Shown here one piece after another: positions 16,808 to 26,093 of a stretch of 60,923 bases of DNA (position 1 is its first letter; every line of letters starts with the position of its first letter). Location of the stretch: assembly GCA_021777035.1 (NCBI GenBank), contig JAIQZR010000096.1, positions 1 through 60,923 of the forward strand, in the 5' to 3' direction. Both the position numbers and the translations under genes were made by a program. Source of the stretch: Candidatus Scalindua sp. (GTDB taxonomy: Bacteria > Planctomycetota > Brocadiia > Brocadiales > Scalinduaceae). The notes beneath the pieces are model-generated. The model was not told the origin of the DNA, made no database searches, and worked only from the letters and a program-made list of their open reading frames with translations.

Positions 16808-16939
16808 ATGAAAATAAGAATCAGAAAAAGTTCTCTTAAGCGAGTAAGAATGTGTGGTTTTCGAAAACGAATGAGTACGAAGGGTGGAAGAGCAATACTT
16901 AACAGGAGGAGAGCAAAGGGAAGGAAATTTAATACGTAG
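16808..16939 (+). CDS. rpmH: Ribosomal protein bL34
   Basis: 43 codons encoding a very basic protein. The family signature is plain: [18 protein letters not shown] followed by [19 protein letters not shown], against the bL34 consensus LKRxRxxGFRxRMxTxxGRxxLxxRRxKGR. It is a structural protein of the 50S subunit. AGGAAGTGA lies upstream of the ATG as ribosome binding site, though its spacing (about 12 bases) is long. In most bacteria rpmH precedes rnpA directly, near dnaA and the replication origin; here rnpA and yidD lie 14 kb away on the other strand and no dnaA, dnaN or gyrB is present. The gene is below common length cut-offs and easy to miss. Confidence 0.93.
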   Translation: MKIRIRKSSLKRVRMCGFRKRMSTKGGRAILNRRRAKGRKFNT

Positions 16940-17034
16940 GGAGGTTATGTAAGTTAATGCTTTCGGTATTTTGCTACTTTTCCTGACAGGGATCAAAGGA
17001 ATACCAAAAAAAACAGAAAAAAGATTTTGCTTAC

Positions 17035-17060
17035 GCTAAAACCTAACCGGACAACGCTGC
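17035..17060. repeat. Solitary copy of the MITE-end core sequence
   Basis: AAAACCTAACCGGACA matches 16 bases of the right inverted end of the MITE-like element at 59978-60161, and the flanking GC and GCTG also agree apart from small changes. No second end is nearby, so it is a solo remnant or an independent short repeat. Confidence 0.5.
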
Positions 17061-17083
17061 GTTTTTAGGATAGTTCTACTTTA

Positions 17084-18040
17084 TTAATGGGTCTTCTGGT
17101 CACCATAAACGCATAGAGTGTTTTTCCCCATATTCTTTGCTTGATAAAGAGCTTCGTCGGCCTTTTTAATTAAAGATTCTTGTGTATGGGCATCAGGGTA
17201 TTCTGCTAGTCCTGCACTAATGGTCACCGTTTCATTGTGAGAAAAACCTTCAAGTTTTGAAGTAGCAACATGTTTAACCGTTCTATCCGCGAATACTCGA
17301 CTGTGTTCCTTTGCAGTTTGTGATAATATTATGGCAAATTCTTCTCCACCATAACGCGCAGCAGAATCCGTTTTTCTTACGAGAGATTTGAATATTGCTG
17401 CTATTTCTTTTAGTATGATATCTCCCGTTTGATGGCCGTAATTATCATTGATTCTTTTAAAATCATCAATATCAATCATTAGTAACGAAAAACTGTATTT
17501 ATATCTGTCTGCTCTCGCAATTTCAGCATTTAATAATTCGTGGAAAAATTTATGGTTATATAATCCTGTAAGTCCATCCACTCTCGAAATTTGTTCAAAA
17601 TACTCTCTTTCTGCAGCACGTTTTTCAAGTGCTCTTTTATAAAGTGATTTTTCAACTATTATATTGAGGTATTCTAAATCTATGGGCTTTGCCAGATAAT
17701 CTGATGCACCATTTTTCATACATTCTACTGCAGTTTCTACTGATGGAAATCCCGTCATAACAATTAAATCAGTATTGGGAGAGATTTTTTTTGCCATTTT
17801 AACAAACTCAACTCCCGAAATCTTAGGCATTTTTAGATCTGTAATTATTAGATCGTAAAATGTATTTTTTGTATTTTCTATTGCATCTTCAGTATCGGTA
17901 CAAGCTGTTACGTTGTGTCCATGATTTTGCAAAGCACGTTTCATGAACGATACGATATCCTCTCCATCATCAACAACCAGGATTCTGGCTTCTTCAGAGG
18001 CTATTTTTCCGGTCAACTGGTTTCCTTTTTGTTTTTTCAT
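17084..18040 (-). CDS. Response regulator with diguanylate cyclase output (REC-GGDEF)
   Basis: 318 residues. An N-terminal receiver domain (about 18-135) has the acidic pair in ILVVDDGED and phospho-acceptor Asp68 in LIITDLKMP. A short helix then leads to a GGDEF domain (about 155-315) with the active signature GGEEF near residue 233, so it should make c-di-GMP from GTP. The product-inhibition I-site is intact: RKTD lies five residues before GGEEF. Layout resembles PleD/WspR-type cyclases with a single receiver. It lies just downstream of cobT and the giant hybrid kinase on the same strand, so that kinase is a plausible phosphodonor (inference). A PilZ receptor is encoded 5 kb away. Confidence 0.93.
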   Translation of the reverse strand: MKKQKGNQLTGKIASEEARILVVDDGEDIVSFMKRALQNHGHNVTACTDTEDAIENTKNTFYDLIITDLKMPKISGVEFVKMAKKISPNTDLIVMTGFPSVETAVECMKNGASDYLAKPIDLEYLNIIVEKSLYKRALEKRAAEREYFEQISRVDGLTGLYNHKFFHELLNAEIARADRYKYSFSLLMIDIDDFKRINDNYGHQTGDIILKEIAAIFKSLVRKTDSAARYGGEEFAIILSQTAKEHSRVFADRTVKHVATSKLEGFSHNETVTISAGLAEYPDAHTQESLIKKADEALYQAKNMGKNTLCVYGDQKTH

Positions 18041-18064
18041 ATTGTCCTCAAATACATTGTTGAT

Positions 18065-19210
18065 TTACTTTGCTGCAAACTGTTTCTTAGAGCATGGTGT
18101 AGAAACCTCTGCGTCTGTAAAAGTTGCCATTTGCGTGAATGTCTTAACACTGGCTTCAATGATGCCCATTGCCAATACTGCTCCAGTGCCTTCTCCAAGT
18201 CGTAGACCCAGGTTTAAAATCGCTTTTTTTTGTAATTTTTCCAATGCAATCTCATGGCCATTTTCTGTAGATGTATGAGAAGATATGAGGTAATCATTGA
18301 CCTTCGGTTCGATTGCACATGCTATTAATGCCGCAGCGGTAGAGATGAACCCGTCAATCACAACTGGGGTCTTGTGGCTTGCTGCGGCAAGACACAAGCC
18401 TGCAATGCCTCCTATCTCAAATCCGCCTACTTTTGAAAGAACGTCTATTGGATCAGAATGATCAGGTTTATTAATATCTAAAGCCGTTTTTATAACATTG
18501 ATTTTGTTTTTTACACCATTATCATTTAAACCGGTTCCTCTTCCTGTTACTTTGCTTAAATCTGCACCTGTTAAACATGCAATTATTGCGCTACTTGGCG
18601 TAGTGTTGGCTATTCCCATGTCACCGGTAGCAATAATGTCCATACCGTTCATGAACTCTTCGTTAAAAACATCTATGCCTACTTCCAGAGACTTTATTGC
18701 CTGCTCTCTAGACATTGCTGGTCCGCATGCAATGTTACCGGTTCCGTATGCCACCTTTTTTATCTTCAAACCATCAACAGGCATAAAATCAGCTTTTACA
18801 CCACAGTCAACTACAACAACCCTTGCACCTACATGTCGTGCTAAAATGCTTACAGTTGCTCCTCCATTGAGGAAGTTTTTAACCATCTGCCTGGTTACCT
18901 CTTGTGGGAAAACGCTTACACCTTCACTGGAGACACCATGATCTCCAGCCATTGTAAAAACAACTTTGTGTTTTATAGTCGCATCAGGTGTTCCTTTTAT
19001 AGAGGCGTATATAGTTGCAAATTCTTCAAGTCTTCCAAGGCTTCCTGCAGGTATGGCTAGTTTATCAAATCTGTTTTTTATATTTCCATCCGGATCTATA
19101 GAAACCTTCTCAATGCCTTCTATTGTTTTATTTAAAAGCGTCATAGTGTAATCGGTAGTAATACTCTTCTCATTAACTAACTTGCGTAGCTTTGTTCTTA
19201 ATAGAGCCAT
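18065..19210 (-). CDS. cobT: Nicotinate-nucleotide--dimethylbenzimidazole phosphoribosyltransferase
   Basis: Up to 381 residues. Makes alpha-ribazole phosphate for the lower ligand of cobalamin. Family motifs: LAIPAGSLGRLEEFA at the N-terminus, FTMAGDHGVSSEGVSVFPQEVT, GDMGIANTTPSSAI, GFEIGGIAGLCLAAAS and the catalytic Glu in RLGEGTGAVLA. The open frame begins at 19210, overlapping the kinase gene by 13 bp, but the family normally starts close to TIEGIEKV, so the ATG at 19144 (359 residues) is a serious alternative; neither has a strong ribosome binding site. No other cobalamin genes are adjacent, and its setting between a kinase and a cyclase gene is functionally unrelated. C-terminal 25 residues (CSKKQFAAK) extend past the usual end. 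Confidence 0.93.
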   Translation of the reverse strand: MALLRTKLRKLVNEKSITTDYTMTLLNKTIEGIEKVSIDPDGNIKNRFDKLAIPAGSLGRLEEFATIYASIKGTPDATIKHKVVFTMAGDHGVSSEGVSVFPQEVTRQMVKNFLNGGATVSILARHVGARVVVVDCGVKADFMPVDGLKIKKVAYGTGNIACGPAMSREQAIKSLEVGIDVFNEEFMNGMDIIATGDMGIANTTPSSAIIACLTGADLSKVTGRGTGLNDNGVKNKINVIKTALDINKPDHSDPIDVLSKVGGFEIGGIAGLCLAAASHKTPVVIDGFISTAAALIACAIEPKVNDYLISSHTSTENGHEIALEKLQKKAILNLGLRLGEGTGAVLAMGIIEASVKTFTQMATFTDAEVSTPCSKKQFAAK

Positions 19211-22200
19211 ACTCTCAACATTGAGAATAATCGGTCAATGTCAAACGGTTTTGCCAGGTAGTCATTAGCGCCGGCTTCAATACATTTAGAGCGATCACCC
19301 TTCATCGCCTTTGCAGTCAGTGCGACAATAGGGAGGTTTTTAAATCTATCTTGTTTTCTAATTTCTTTTATGGCGGTGTATCCATCCATTTCAGGCATCA
19401 TAATGTCCATGAGTACTAGATGGATGTCCGGATTGTCATTTAAGCACGCTAATCCTTCTATGCCATTTTTACCAATTAATATTTTCATGTCTTTGTCTTC
19501 AAGGACTTTTTTAATTGAGAAAACATTTCTCATATCATCATCTACTACCAGTATCTTTTTATCAGCCAGAACTGCTTCCTTGTCATGGATCATGCGGATG
19601 ATTTTCTGCTGCATTTCAGGAAGGTCTGCTTCTACACGGTGCAAAAACAATGTAGTTTCATCTAAGAGTTTTCTATGGGATCCTGCTCCTTTAATAATAG
19701 TTGTTGCAGCGTATTCGTCTGTTAACTTTTTTTCTTCCGTCGAAAGCTCCCTACCAGTATAAATAATGACGGGTGGAGGGGTGAGATTTTCATTCTTTCT
19801 GATTTTGTTGAGGAATTCCAGACCTGACATGTCTGGAAGATTAATGTCTAAAACCATACAGTCAATGTTTCCGGATAATATATGACTATAGGCATCCTTG
19901 GCGGTTGTCGCAACCGTAATCTTGACATCTTCGCCGCCAATTATACCAGATATTACTTTTGCCTGTTCCGGATTATCTTCCACTACAAGAAGGTCTTTTA
20001 TGGGTTTTTCTATTGTTTTATTGAAACGTTCAAACACCTGGTTTATTGCCTCCGGGCTTACTGGCTTTATTACGTAGTCTAGAGCTCCTATTTTCAAAGC
20101 CTCAAATTTATTGTCAGATGCAGATACGAAATGAACGGGGATGTGACGGGTTTCAGGGCTGTCCTTCAGCCTTGTCATAACTGCCCATCCGTTGATACCT
20201 GGAAGATTTATATCCAGGATGATACCGCTTGGTTTGTAATAATCTGCAAATTGAAGACCTGTTTCCCCATCCCCTGCAACCAAGCATTTAAAGCCATGTT
20301 CACGCGTTAAATCCCTTAGAATTTTTAAGAAAGCTGGATCGTCTTCTATAATTAATACAGATTTGTCCTCTTCCGAAATTGTTTTTCTATCATCTTTAAT
20401 ATTTTCATTTATCTCATTTTGGTTATTCAGTATTTTCGTCTCTTTACGGATGTATGTTTCCGGTTCTGTTTTAACAGCTAATAAGGTTGAACGTCTCTTT
20501 TCTGTATTGGTATCTGGCTTAAATGTTTCAGGGAGACAGAGTGTAAAGGTGCTTCCTTTACCATGAGTACTTTCCATGTAAATATGCCCATTAAGTAATT
20601 TAGCAAGTTCTTTTGAAATGGAGAGACCAAGTCCTGTTCCACCATACTTTCTACTTGTGGTGCCATCCGCTTGTTTAAATGCTTCAAAGATCACTCTCTG
20701 TTTTTCTTCCGTAATGCCTACCCCGCTATCTTTAACAGAGAACAGAACAACCCCGGTCTGATCTAATTTGCCATTTGATGATTCATTTGAACCACTTATT
20801 TGTAAAGAAACACTTCCTTGGGACGTAAACTTGAATGCATTAGACAAAAAGTTTTTAATAATCTGATTAACTCTCTGTTCATCTGTATGAATATACTCTG
20901 GCAATCCATCTGCGATTTCAATATTTAAGCCGATATTTTTTTCTTTGGCAACATGCTGAAAGATTCGTTTTATATTGTTGCAAAAATCCTGTAAATACAT
21001 ATCTTCTATTTCGAGTTCCATCTTTCCAGCTTCTACCTTGGAGAGATCTAGTACATCGTTAATAAGTTCCAGTAAGTCGTTGCCTGAAGAATTAATTGAT
21101 TGGACTGATTCCACCTGATCTTCCGATAAACTGCCGTCTTTGTTATCTGCAAGAAGTTTCGACAAAAGGAGGATGCTGTTTAACGGTGTTCTGAGTTCGT
21201 GAGACATGTTGGCCAGAAATTCAGATTTATACTTTCCACTTTGTTCCAGTTCTTGTGCTCTCTCTTCAATCATTTTTCTGGCATCTTTCAGGTTCTTATT
21301 CTTTTTTTCTACATACTCCTTTTGTTCCTCAAGTTCTTCATTGATCTGGCGAAGTTCATCTTGTTGGGCATGTAGTCTTGATTCAGACTCTCTTAAGGCA
21401 GTGGCATTCTCTTCAAGCTCTTCATTGTTTTGACGAAGGGCCTCTTCATGTGCCTGAAGTTCTTCTGTCTGTTGTTGTGTCTGTTTAAGAAGGACTTCAG
21501 TGTGGCTTCTGGATATAAATGTGTCCAAGGCAATAGCAATACTCTCGGCAACATGCTCCAGGAGGGTTATATGGATATCATGAAATTTGTGGAAAGATCC
21601 CAGTTCGACTACGCCTCTCACAACGTTATTCAATATTAACGGGAATATCAGGATATGTTTTGGCGCACCATCTACTATGCCAGAATTAATATTGATAGCA
21701 TCATCAGGACAATTTGATAAAAGAATATATTTTTTCTCCAAAGCGGCCTGGCCTACCAGGCCCTCGCCGGGCATGAATTCATTCAAAGTGTTCTTCCGTT
21801 GGATGTAGGCATAACTACCTATTTGTTTAAGGCAGTTATTTTTACCAGGCATATATAGTATCCCAATCTGTGCATTTAAATATTTGGCCAGGTACCCAAT
21901 AATATTTCTGCCCAATGTCTCAATATCCTGTTCGCCTCGCATTTTTACACTGAGTTCCATTTGGCCAGTCTTGAGCCAGTTATGGGTATCATTCTTTTCC
22001 ATAGTCAAGCGTAAGTTTAAAATCATATTATTGAAGCTGTCTGCTAATTCACCAATTTCACCTCCAACTTTTATCTCAATATTATGGTCGAGTTGTCCTC
22101 CAGCAACACTTCTGGCTATTTTTGAAAGTGTTGTTATAGGTTTGGTTATACTTCTCGCTATAAAAAAACATAATATAAACATTGCTATTGCAGAACCGCT

Positions 22201-23193
22201 TGTCAGACCAGAATAGATGATGACAGAAATCATCTTTTCTGATGATAAGGCAGTTGCTTCTTTAAGAATTTCCTGGAGTTGAGCATCTGCGACTTTTTTC
22301 AGTTCATCTATTCGTCTTGTCGTGGCAGTAAAAACTAATTCAGGATTCAGTTCAAAATTACCATTTGCAAGATTTGTTCCTATTTGCTTGCGTATATTCT
22401 TTACCGTCTTAAGATTTGACTCACTCACTTTTGTTTGAAATTCATTCAGTATCTCTTCTGTAGCCTGGTATTTAAAAACGGTCAGTAAGGCATCCTGCCC
22501 TTTAGATACCTGCATCCAGGCATGCATTTCTGGTTGAGTGATAGGTTTGTCTTTAGCTGCGAAGCCTGTCATAATTGCCCTTTCTCTGCCTGCCATTTCT
22601 ATGGCCATGAGGAGATTTACACAGGCAGTAAATGGGAATGATAGTTCGGAGTTCTTAATGATTACGCTTGCTTCCTGAAATATTCCCAGGATGTCGTTTA
22701 TCATCTCGGTGTAGAGCTTATTGGATTCATAATTTCCAATTGACAGTGAAGTGATTTTCTCTCTGAGAGATGGAAGTTTCCACAAATTCCTCGATGAATT
22801 ATTGGCACGTCTGGCAAATTCATAGCCAAGTTTTGCCATGTCTAATGTTTTTGTTTCGTTATCCATAACCGTGTAATACATGTCTGTAAGCTGCCTCTGC
22901 TTTTCCATTATCTCTTTCATGTGATTCCCATCACTGGCAACGTATCCGGCAGATGATCCACGCTCTTTCTCTAATTGGTGAATAACCTGGTTGGCAATTA
23001 CCATGTAGTCTGTAATACTCTTAATCTGCTCTGCCTGTTTTTTTGCATCAAATTCGCGAAACAATAGAATTGCCATGAATCCGCCTACTATTAAGGCTGG
23101 AACCAAAGCCAATACTATTAACTGTTTTATCAGTCCTAATCCTGTGAGTCGTCTGAATTTTTTATGTATTTTACGAAGACCGTCGTTTTTCAT
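19198..23193 (-). CDS. Hybrid histidine kinase: NIT sensor, HAMP, GAF, HisKA-HATPase, three receivers
   Basis: 1331 residues. TM1 at about 22-45. An extracytoplasmic region (60-315) resembles the nitrate/nitrite-sensing NIT domain, with LEKERGSSAGY at 74-84 and GRERAIMTGF at 202-211. TM2 lies at about 323-347, HAMP at 348-402, GAF at about 420-560 and a Glu/Gln-rich coiled coil at 565-655. HisKA has His665 in ANMSHELRTP. The ATPase domain (770-890) shows the N-box NQIIKNFLSNAFKFT, DSGVGI and GGTGLGLSIS. Three receivers follow, with Asp994, Asp1116 and Asp1263. The architecture matches multi-receiver hybrid kinases relaying signals through His-Asp steps; no Hpt domain is present, so one must act in trans. 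Nitrate or nitrite sensing is an inference from the NIT motifs. The REC-GGDEF downstream is a candidate target. Confidence 0.92.
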   Translation of the reverse strand: MKNDGLRKIHKKFRRLTGLGLIKQLIVLALVPALIVGGFMAILLFREFDAKKQAEQIKSITDYMVIANQVIHQLEKERGSSAGYVASDGNHMKEIMEKQRQLTDMYYTVMDNETKTLDMAKLGYEFARRANNSSRNLWKLPSLREKITSLSIGNYESNKLYTEMINDILGIFQEASVIIKNSELSFPFTACVNLLMAIEMAGRERAIMTGFAAKDKPITQPEMHAWMQVSKGQDALLTVFKYQATEEILNEFQTKVSESNLKTVKNIRKQIGTNLANGNFELNPELVFTATTRRIDELKKVADAQLQEILKEATALSSEKMISVIIYSGLTSGSAIAMFILCFFIARSITKPITTLSKIARSVAGGQLDHNIEIKVGGEIGELADSFNNMILNLRLTMEKNDTHNWLKTGQMELSVKMRGEQDIETLGRNIIGYLAKYLNAQIGILYMPGKNNCLKQIGSYAYIQRKNTLNEFMPGEGLVGQAALEKKYILLSNCPDDAININSGIVDGAPKHILIFPLILNNVVRGVVELGSFHKFHDIHITLLEHVAESIAIALDTFISRSHTEVLLKQTQQQTEELQAHEEALRQNNEELEENATALRESESRLHAQQDELRQINEELEEQKEYVEKKNKNLKDARKMIEERAQELEQSGKYKSEFLANMSHELRTPLNSILLLSKLLADNKDGSLSEDQVESVQSINSSGNDLLELINDVLDLSKVEAGKMELEIEDMYLQDFCNNIKRIFQHVAKEKNIGLNIEIADGLPEYIHTDEQRVNQIIKNFLSNAFKFTSQGSVSLQISGSNESSNGKLDQTGVVLFSVKDSGVGITEEKQRVIFEAFKQADGTTSRKYGGTGLGLSISKELAKLLNGHIYMESTHGKGSTFTLCLPETFKPDTNTEKRRSTLLAVKTEPETYIRKETKILNNQNEINENIKDDRKTISEEDKSVLIIEDDPAFLKILRDLTREHGFKCLVAGDGETGLQFADYYKPSGIILDINLPGINGWAVMTRLKDSPETRHIPVHFVSASDNKFEALKIGALDYVIKPVSPEAINQVFERFNKTIEKPIKDLLVVEDNPEQAKVISGIIGGEDVKITVATTAKDAYSHILSGNIDCMVLDINLPDMSGLEFLNKIRKNENLTPPPVIIYTGRELSTEEKKLTDEYAATTIIKGAGSHRKLLDETTLFLHRVEADLPEMQQKIIRMIHDKEAVLADKKILVVDDDMRNVFSIKKVLEDKDMKILIGKNGIEGLACLNDNPDIHLVLMDIMMPEMDGYTAIKEIRKQDRFKNLPIVALTAKAMKGDRSKCIEAGANDYLAKPFDIDRLFSMLRVWLY

Positions 23194-23363
23194 TTCAAAT
23201 CCCTATCTGTTAAGTGGTATAGATACTTGACAATGCTCATACTTGTAGAAAACGGTGAAATAGCGATAGCTATTTTCATAATCCAGTCTTTTAACATTAA
23301 TTTCTATACATCTGAATTTCATGTCTCTGGGGTTGTCTTAACTTTAGGCCATCTTGGTTGTTT

Positions 23364-24482
23364 TCAATTAAATACTGGCCATCTAAAGAGATCGTTCTGT
23401 TGGTATCCTGCCCATAAATACATAAATCTTGGGAAATTTTCTTCTGCTGAGGTGTGTATGCTGAACTTGATTGTTCGATCTCCAAATAGATTATTCATTG
23501 AACCTGCAAATACTTCAGCCAGATTGAACATTCTTTTGTATTTTATTATTTTTGCTTCTTTTAACCCCGTTATATCTTTTGTTAAAGTGATTGCGTCGTC
23601 AATGTAGCCCAATTGATCTACCAATCCATTATCGAGCGCTTGTTTTCCGGTATATATTCTGCCGTCTGCTAACTTTCTAATATCATCTATTTTCATATTT
23701 CTACCAACTGCAATAATATTTAAAAATCTTGTATACATTTCGTCTACAATGTCGTGCAAGACCTCTCTCTCATTGTCAGACATTTTCTTAAGAGGTGAAC
23801 CGATACTCTTCATATCACCCGACTTTATAGAATTGTCTTCAATACCATATTTTTCCACAAGATTAGCAACATTGATAAGTGGCATGATTACTCCTATGCT
23901 TCCAGTAATTGTAGTGGGGTGAGAAATTATTTTGTCTGCGGCTGCCGAAATATAATAAGCACCTGATGCTGCAACATCCTGCATGCTGACGATTACCTTC
24001 TTATTTGTCTTTTCTTTAAATTCTAAGATTTTATTATAAATAATATCGCTTGCTGTTATTCCACCTCCAGGACTGTTAATTTCCAATATCACTGCTTTTA
24101 TATCATTATCACTCTGTGCTTGCCTAAGTTGCCTTTTTACACTGTCAACGATACTTGGTGTTTCCTGGAAAAGTTTCTTTGAAGATTGGCTGGTAATAAC
24201 ACCATTTATTGGTATTACCAGTATTTTATCAGTACCAGTTCCTCCTATTACGGTTTCAGTAAGCTCTCTGGTACTTTCATCTTGGACTTGTGTTGTCAGG
24301 GTGCTTTTTACTACGAAGAGTCCCATCAATGAAAAGAATAAGACAATACAACAGAGAAAAAAGAATATTGCCAGTGAAGTTGAAATCCAAAAACCTACTC
24401 TGCTTTTTTTCTTATTGTCATCCATAACGCTATTTTTTACTCGGGTAATAAATGTATGATACGGACTTGCTTTGCCGACCAT
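23364..24482 (-). CDS. sppA: Signal peptide peptidase SppA, short (36K) type
   Basis: 372 residues. Membrane-bound serine protease that degrades cleaved signal peptides. A transmembrane anchor lies at about 30-58 (FWISTSLAIFFFLCC...). The ClpP-like fold follows: LEINSPGGGITASD, then the nucleophile Ser in DVAASGAYYISAAADKI, and the general-base Lys in KSGDMKSIGSP, the Ser-then-Lys order of single-domain SppA. The length fits the short form; E. coli SppA is twice as long. An internal ATG (MDDNKKKSRVGF, about residue 20) may be the true start since the first 19 residues are not typical. It is followed 3' by the region upstream of the kinase gene, and ubiX lies 37 bp upstream on the same strand. 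Confidence 0.92.
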   Translation of the reverse strand: MVGKASPYHTFITRVKNSVMDDNKKKSRVGFWISTSLAIFFFLCCIVLFFSLMGLFVVKSTLTTQVQDESTRELTETVIGGTGTDKILVIPINGVITSQSSKKLFQETPSIVDSVKRQLRQAQSDNDIKAVILEINSPGGGITASDIIYNKILEFKEKTNKKVIVSMQDVAASGAYYISAAADKIISHPTTITGSIGVIMPLINVANLVEKYGIEDNSIKSGDMKSIGSPLKKMSDNEREVLHDIVDEMYTRFLNIIAVGRNMKIDDIRKLADGRIYTGKQALDNGLVDQLGYIDDAITLTKDITGLKEAKIIKYKRMFNLAEVFAGSMNNLFGDRTIKFSIHTSAEENFPRFMYLWAGYQQNDLFRWPVFN

Positions 24483-24519
24483 CTGCTAACGTGTTAAGAT
24501 ACATTTCTGTTTGCAGGTA

Positions 24520-25146
24520 TCATGTAGTCATTAATTCGGAGCCCATGTATTTCCATTCTCCATAACTTTTTTTAGTGTACGGCAGATACTCTATCCCAAT
24601 ATGGGCGAGAACCTTTCCTACCATGAAATCTATCTGATCATCTATAGTTTTCGGTTGAGAATAGAACCCTGGCATGGCTGGTAAGATACAGGTTTGCGCC
24701 CTTGATAATTTCAACATATTCTCCAGGTGTATTGGCGTCAATGGAGTTTCACGAGGCATGACAATCAATTTCCTTCCCTCTTTCAAAGTAACACTCGCAG
24801 CACGTTGAATGAGGTTTGACGCAATACCATTTGCTATTGAACAGAGCGTGTTCATACTGCATGGCGCTATAATCATTGCTTTGGTATTTAATGTGCCGCT
24901 TGAGATGGATGCTGCAATATCTGATATATGGTGATAGGTGATACTGTGGTTTTCTTTTTCAATAAATTTGCTAATATCGAACTCATCCAGGTTTAAGGTG
25001 AGGTTTAATTCACTTTCAATAACTTGTATGGCCGCTTCTGACACACTTAAGTGAATAGAGTATGATTTATCACTCAACGCTCGCAAGAGACGCTGTCCAT
25101 AAACTACGCCACTGGCTCCCGTAATGGCTACTATTATATTTTCCAT
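24520..25146 (-). CDS. ubiX: Flavin prenyltransferase UbiX
   Basis: 208 residues. Attaches dimethylallyl to FMN, giving prenylated FMN for UbiD-type decarboxylases used in quinone and aromatic-acid metabolism. The N-terminus IIVAITGASGVVYGQRLLRAL is the flavin-binding GASG loop. The central SSGTLNTKAMIIAPCSMNTLCSIANGIASNLIQRAASV contains the Ser-rich loop and PCSM segment, and VMPRETPLTPIHLENMLKL is the conserved C-terminal signature. Length is typical. No ubiD is nearby. It starts at the first ATG and probably shares a transcript with sppA. Confidence 0.94.
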   Translation of the reverse strand: MENIIVAITGASGVVYGQRLLRALSDKSYSIHLSVSEAAIQVIESELNLTLNLDEFDISKFIEKENHSITYHHISDIAASISSGTLNTKAMIIAPCSMNTLCSIANGIASNLIQRAASVTLKEGRKLIVMPRETPLTPIHLENMLKLSRAQTCILPAMPGFYSQPKTIDDQIDFMVGKVLAHIGIEYLPYTKKSYGEWKYMGSELMTT

Positions 25147-25355
25147 TTAAAATAACATCCAACAAAATGCTTAAATCTTATAAATTGTTTTTATAGTTTT
25201 TTAAGGAATCCGTTTCTTACCTGGATATTATTGCAAATTTTAACATAAATTTCTAATCAATTACTCTCTTTAATAACTTTTATATACTGGCAACGAGAAT
25301 GGTATTTTTGGATTATTGCCTAACTGGTTTGTGCACCGCGCTTTACATCGGTCTA

Positions 25356-26093
25356 TTATGTGTAAACTTTTTGGATTACCAGGATATCATAGATGGCATG
25401 TGTATACACAGCAATCCCTAAACCTCTAAAAATAAAGATTGCAGATAAAACTATTCCGGCAACTAAACGGAACGAGAAACTGCTTATTGAGAAACTATCA
25501 CCTGATGCTCCTGTATAATGCATGATAGAAAAAATGGATGCACAAATTAATATGCTGCAGAGGGAGCCTATTATCGGATTGATTCTTAGTGCTTTGATTA
25601 TTATGAAGTAGAGGAGGCTTAACAATAGCATCCGAAAGAGTATTTCTTCATATATGCCTGCTCCTAATGAGATAATAACTCCCTTTATGAAGCTTTGTGC
25701 GTATGAGTTAGTAATATCAAATGGCAAATATCCATGTACAAAAAACAGTGTTACGTATCCAAGGAAAAACCCGTAAACCATACTTTCAAAAAGCATAGGA
25801 ATAAAAATTCCACAGCTTAAACGTTTTTCCTTTTCAACGTAAAATATTGAACAGAAGGAGATGATGATAATTAAGGAATTGAATGCCAGGGAAGCGCTAT
25901 CTCCAAAAATCTCAAAAGGTTTTTTTACTAAAACGTCGGCTGCATTTTTTGTTTCAGTTCCATAGAGGACTATGCCGATTTCATAAAAGGCTAAAAGCGG
26001 CAAAATGAAAAGAAAACTTTTCGATAAATTTCTAGAACGAGTCAGATAATCAATCATTTGAAAAAAAGGATTACAAGCAATCCAACAGGCCAA
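25356..26093 (-). CDS. CPBP family intramembrane metalloprotease homologue
   Basis: 245 residues with about six to seven transmembrane segments. The family motif EExxxR appears as YEEILFRMLLLSL near residue 145, followed downstream by SIMHYTG (first His motif) and a final H in VYTHAIYDIL. CPBP proteins include Rce1-like CAAX proteases and bacteriocin-immunity proteins, so both protease and self-protection roles are possible. The start at 26093 overlaps the uppP 3' end by 40 bp; the first residues (MACWIACNPFFQMIDY) may be spurious, and MIDYLTRSRNLSK (about residue 13) is a good alternative start. The overlap points to co-expression with uppP, which would suit envelope maintenance. Substrate unknown. 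Confidence 0.85.
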   Translation of the reverse strand: MACWIACNPFFQMIDYLTRSRNLSKSFLFILPLLAFYEIGIVLYGTETKNAADVLVKKPFEIFGDSASLAFNSLIIIISFCSIFYVEKEKRLSCGIFIPMLFESMVYGFFLGYVTLFFVHGYLPFDITNSYAQSFIKGVIISLGAGIYEEILFRMLLLSLLYFIIIKALRINPIIGSLCSILICASIFSIMHYTGASGDSFSISSFSFRLVAGIVLSAIFIFRGLGIAVYTHAIYDILVIQKVYT

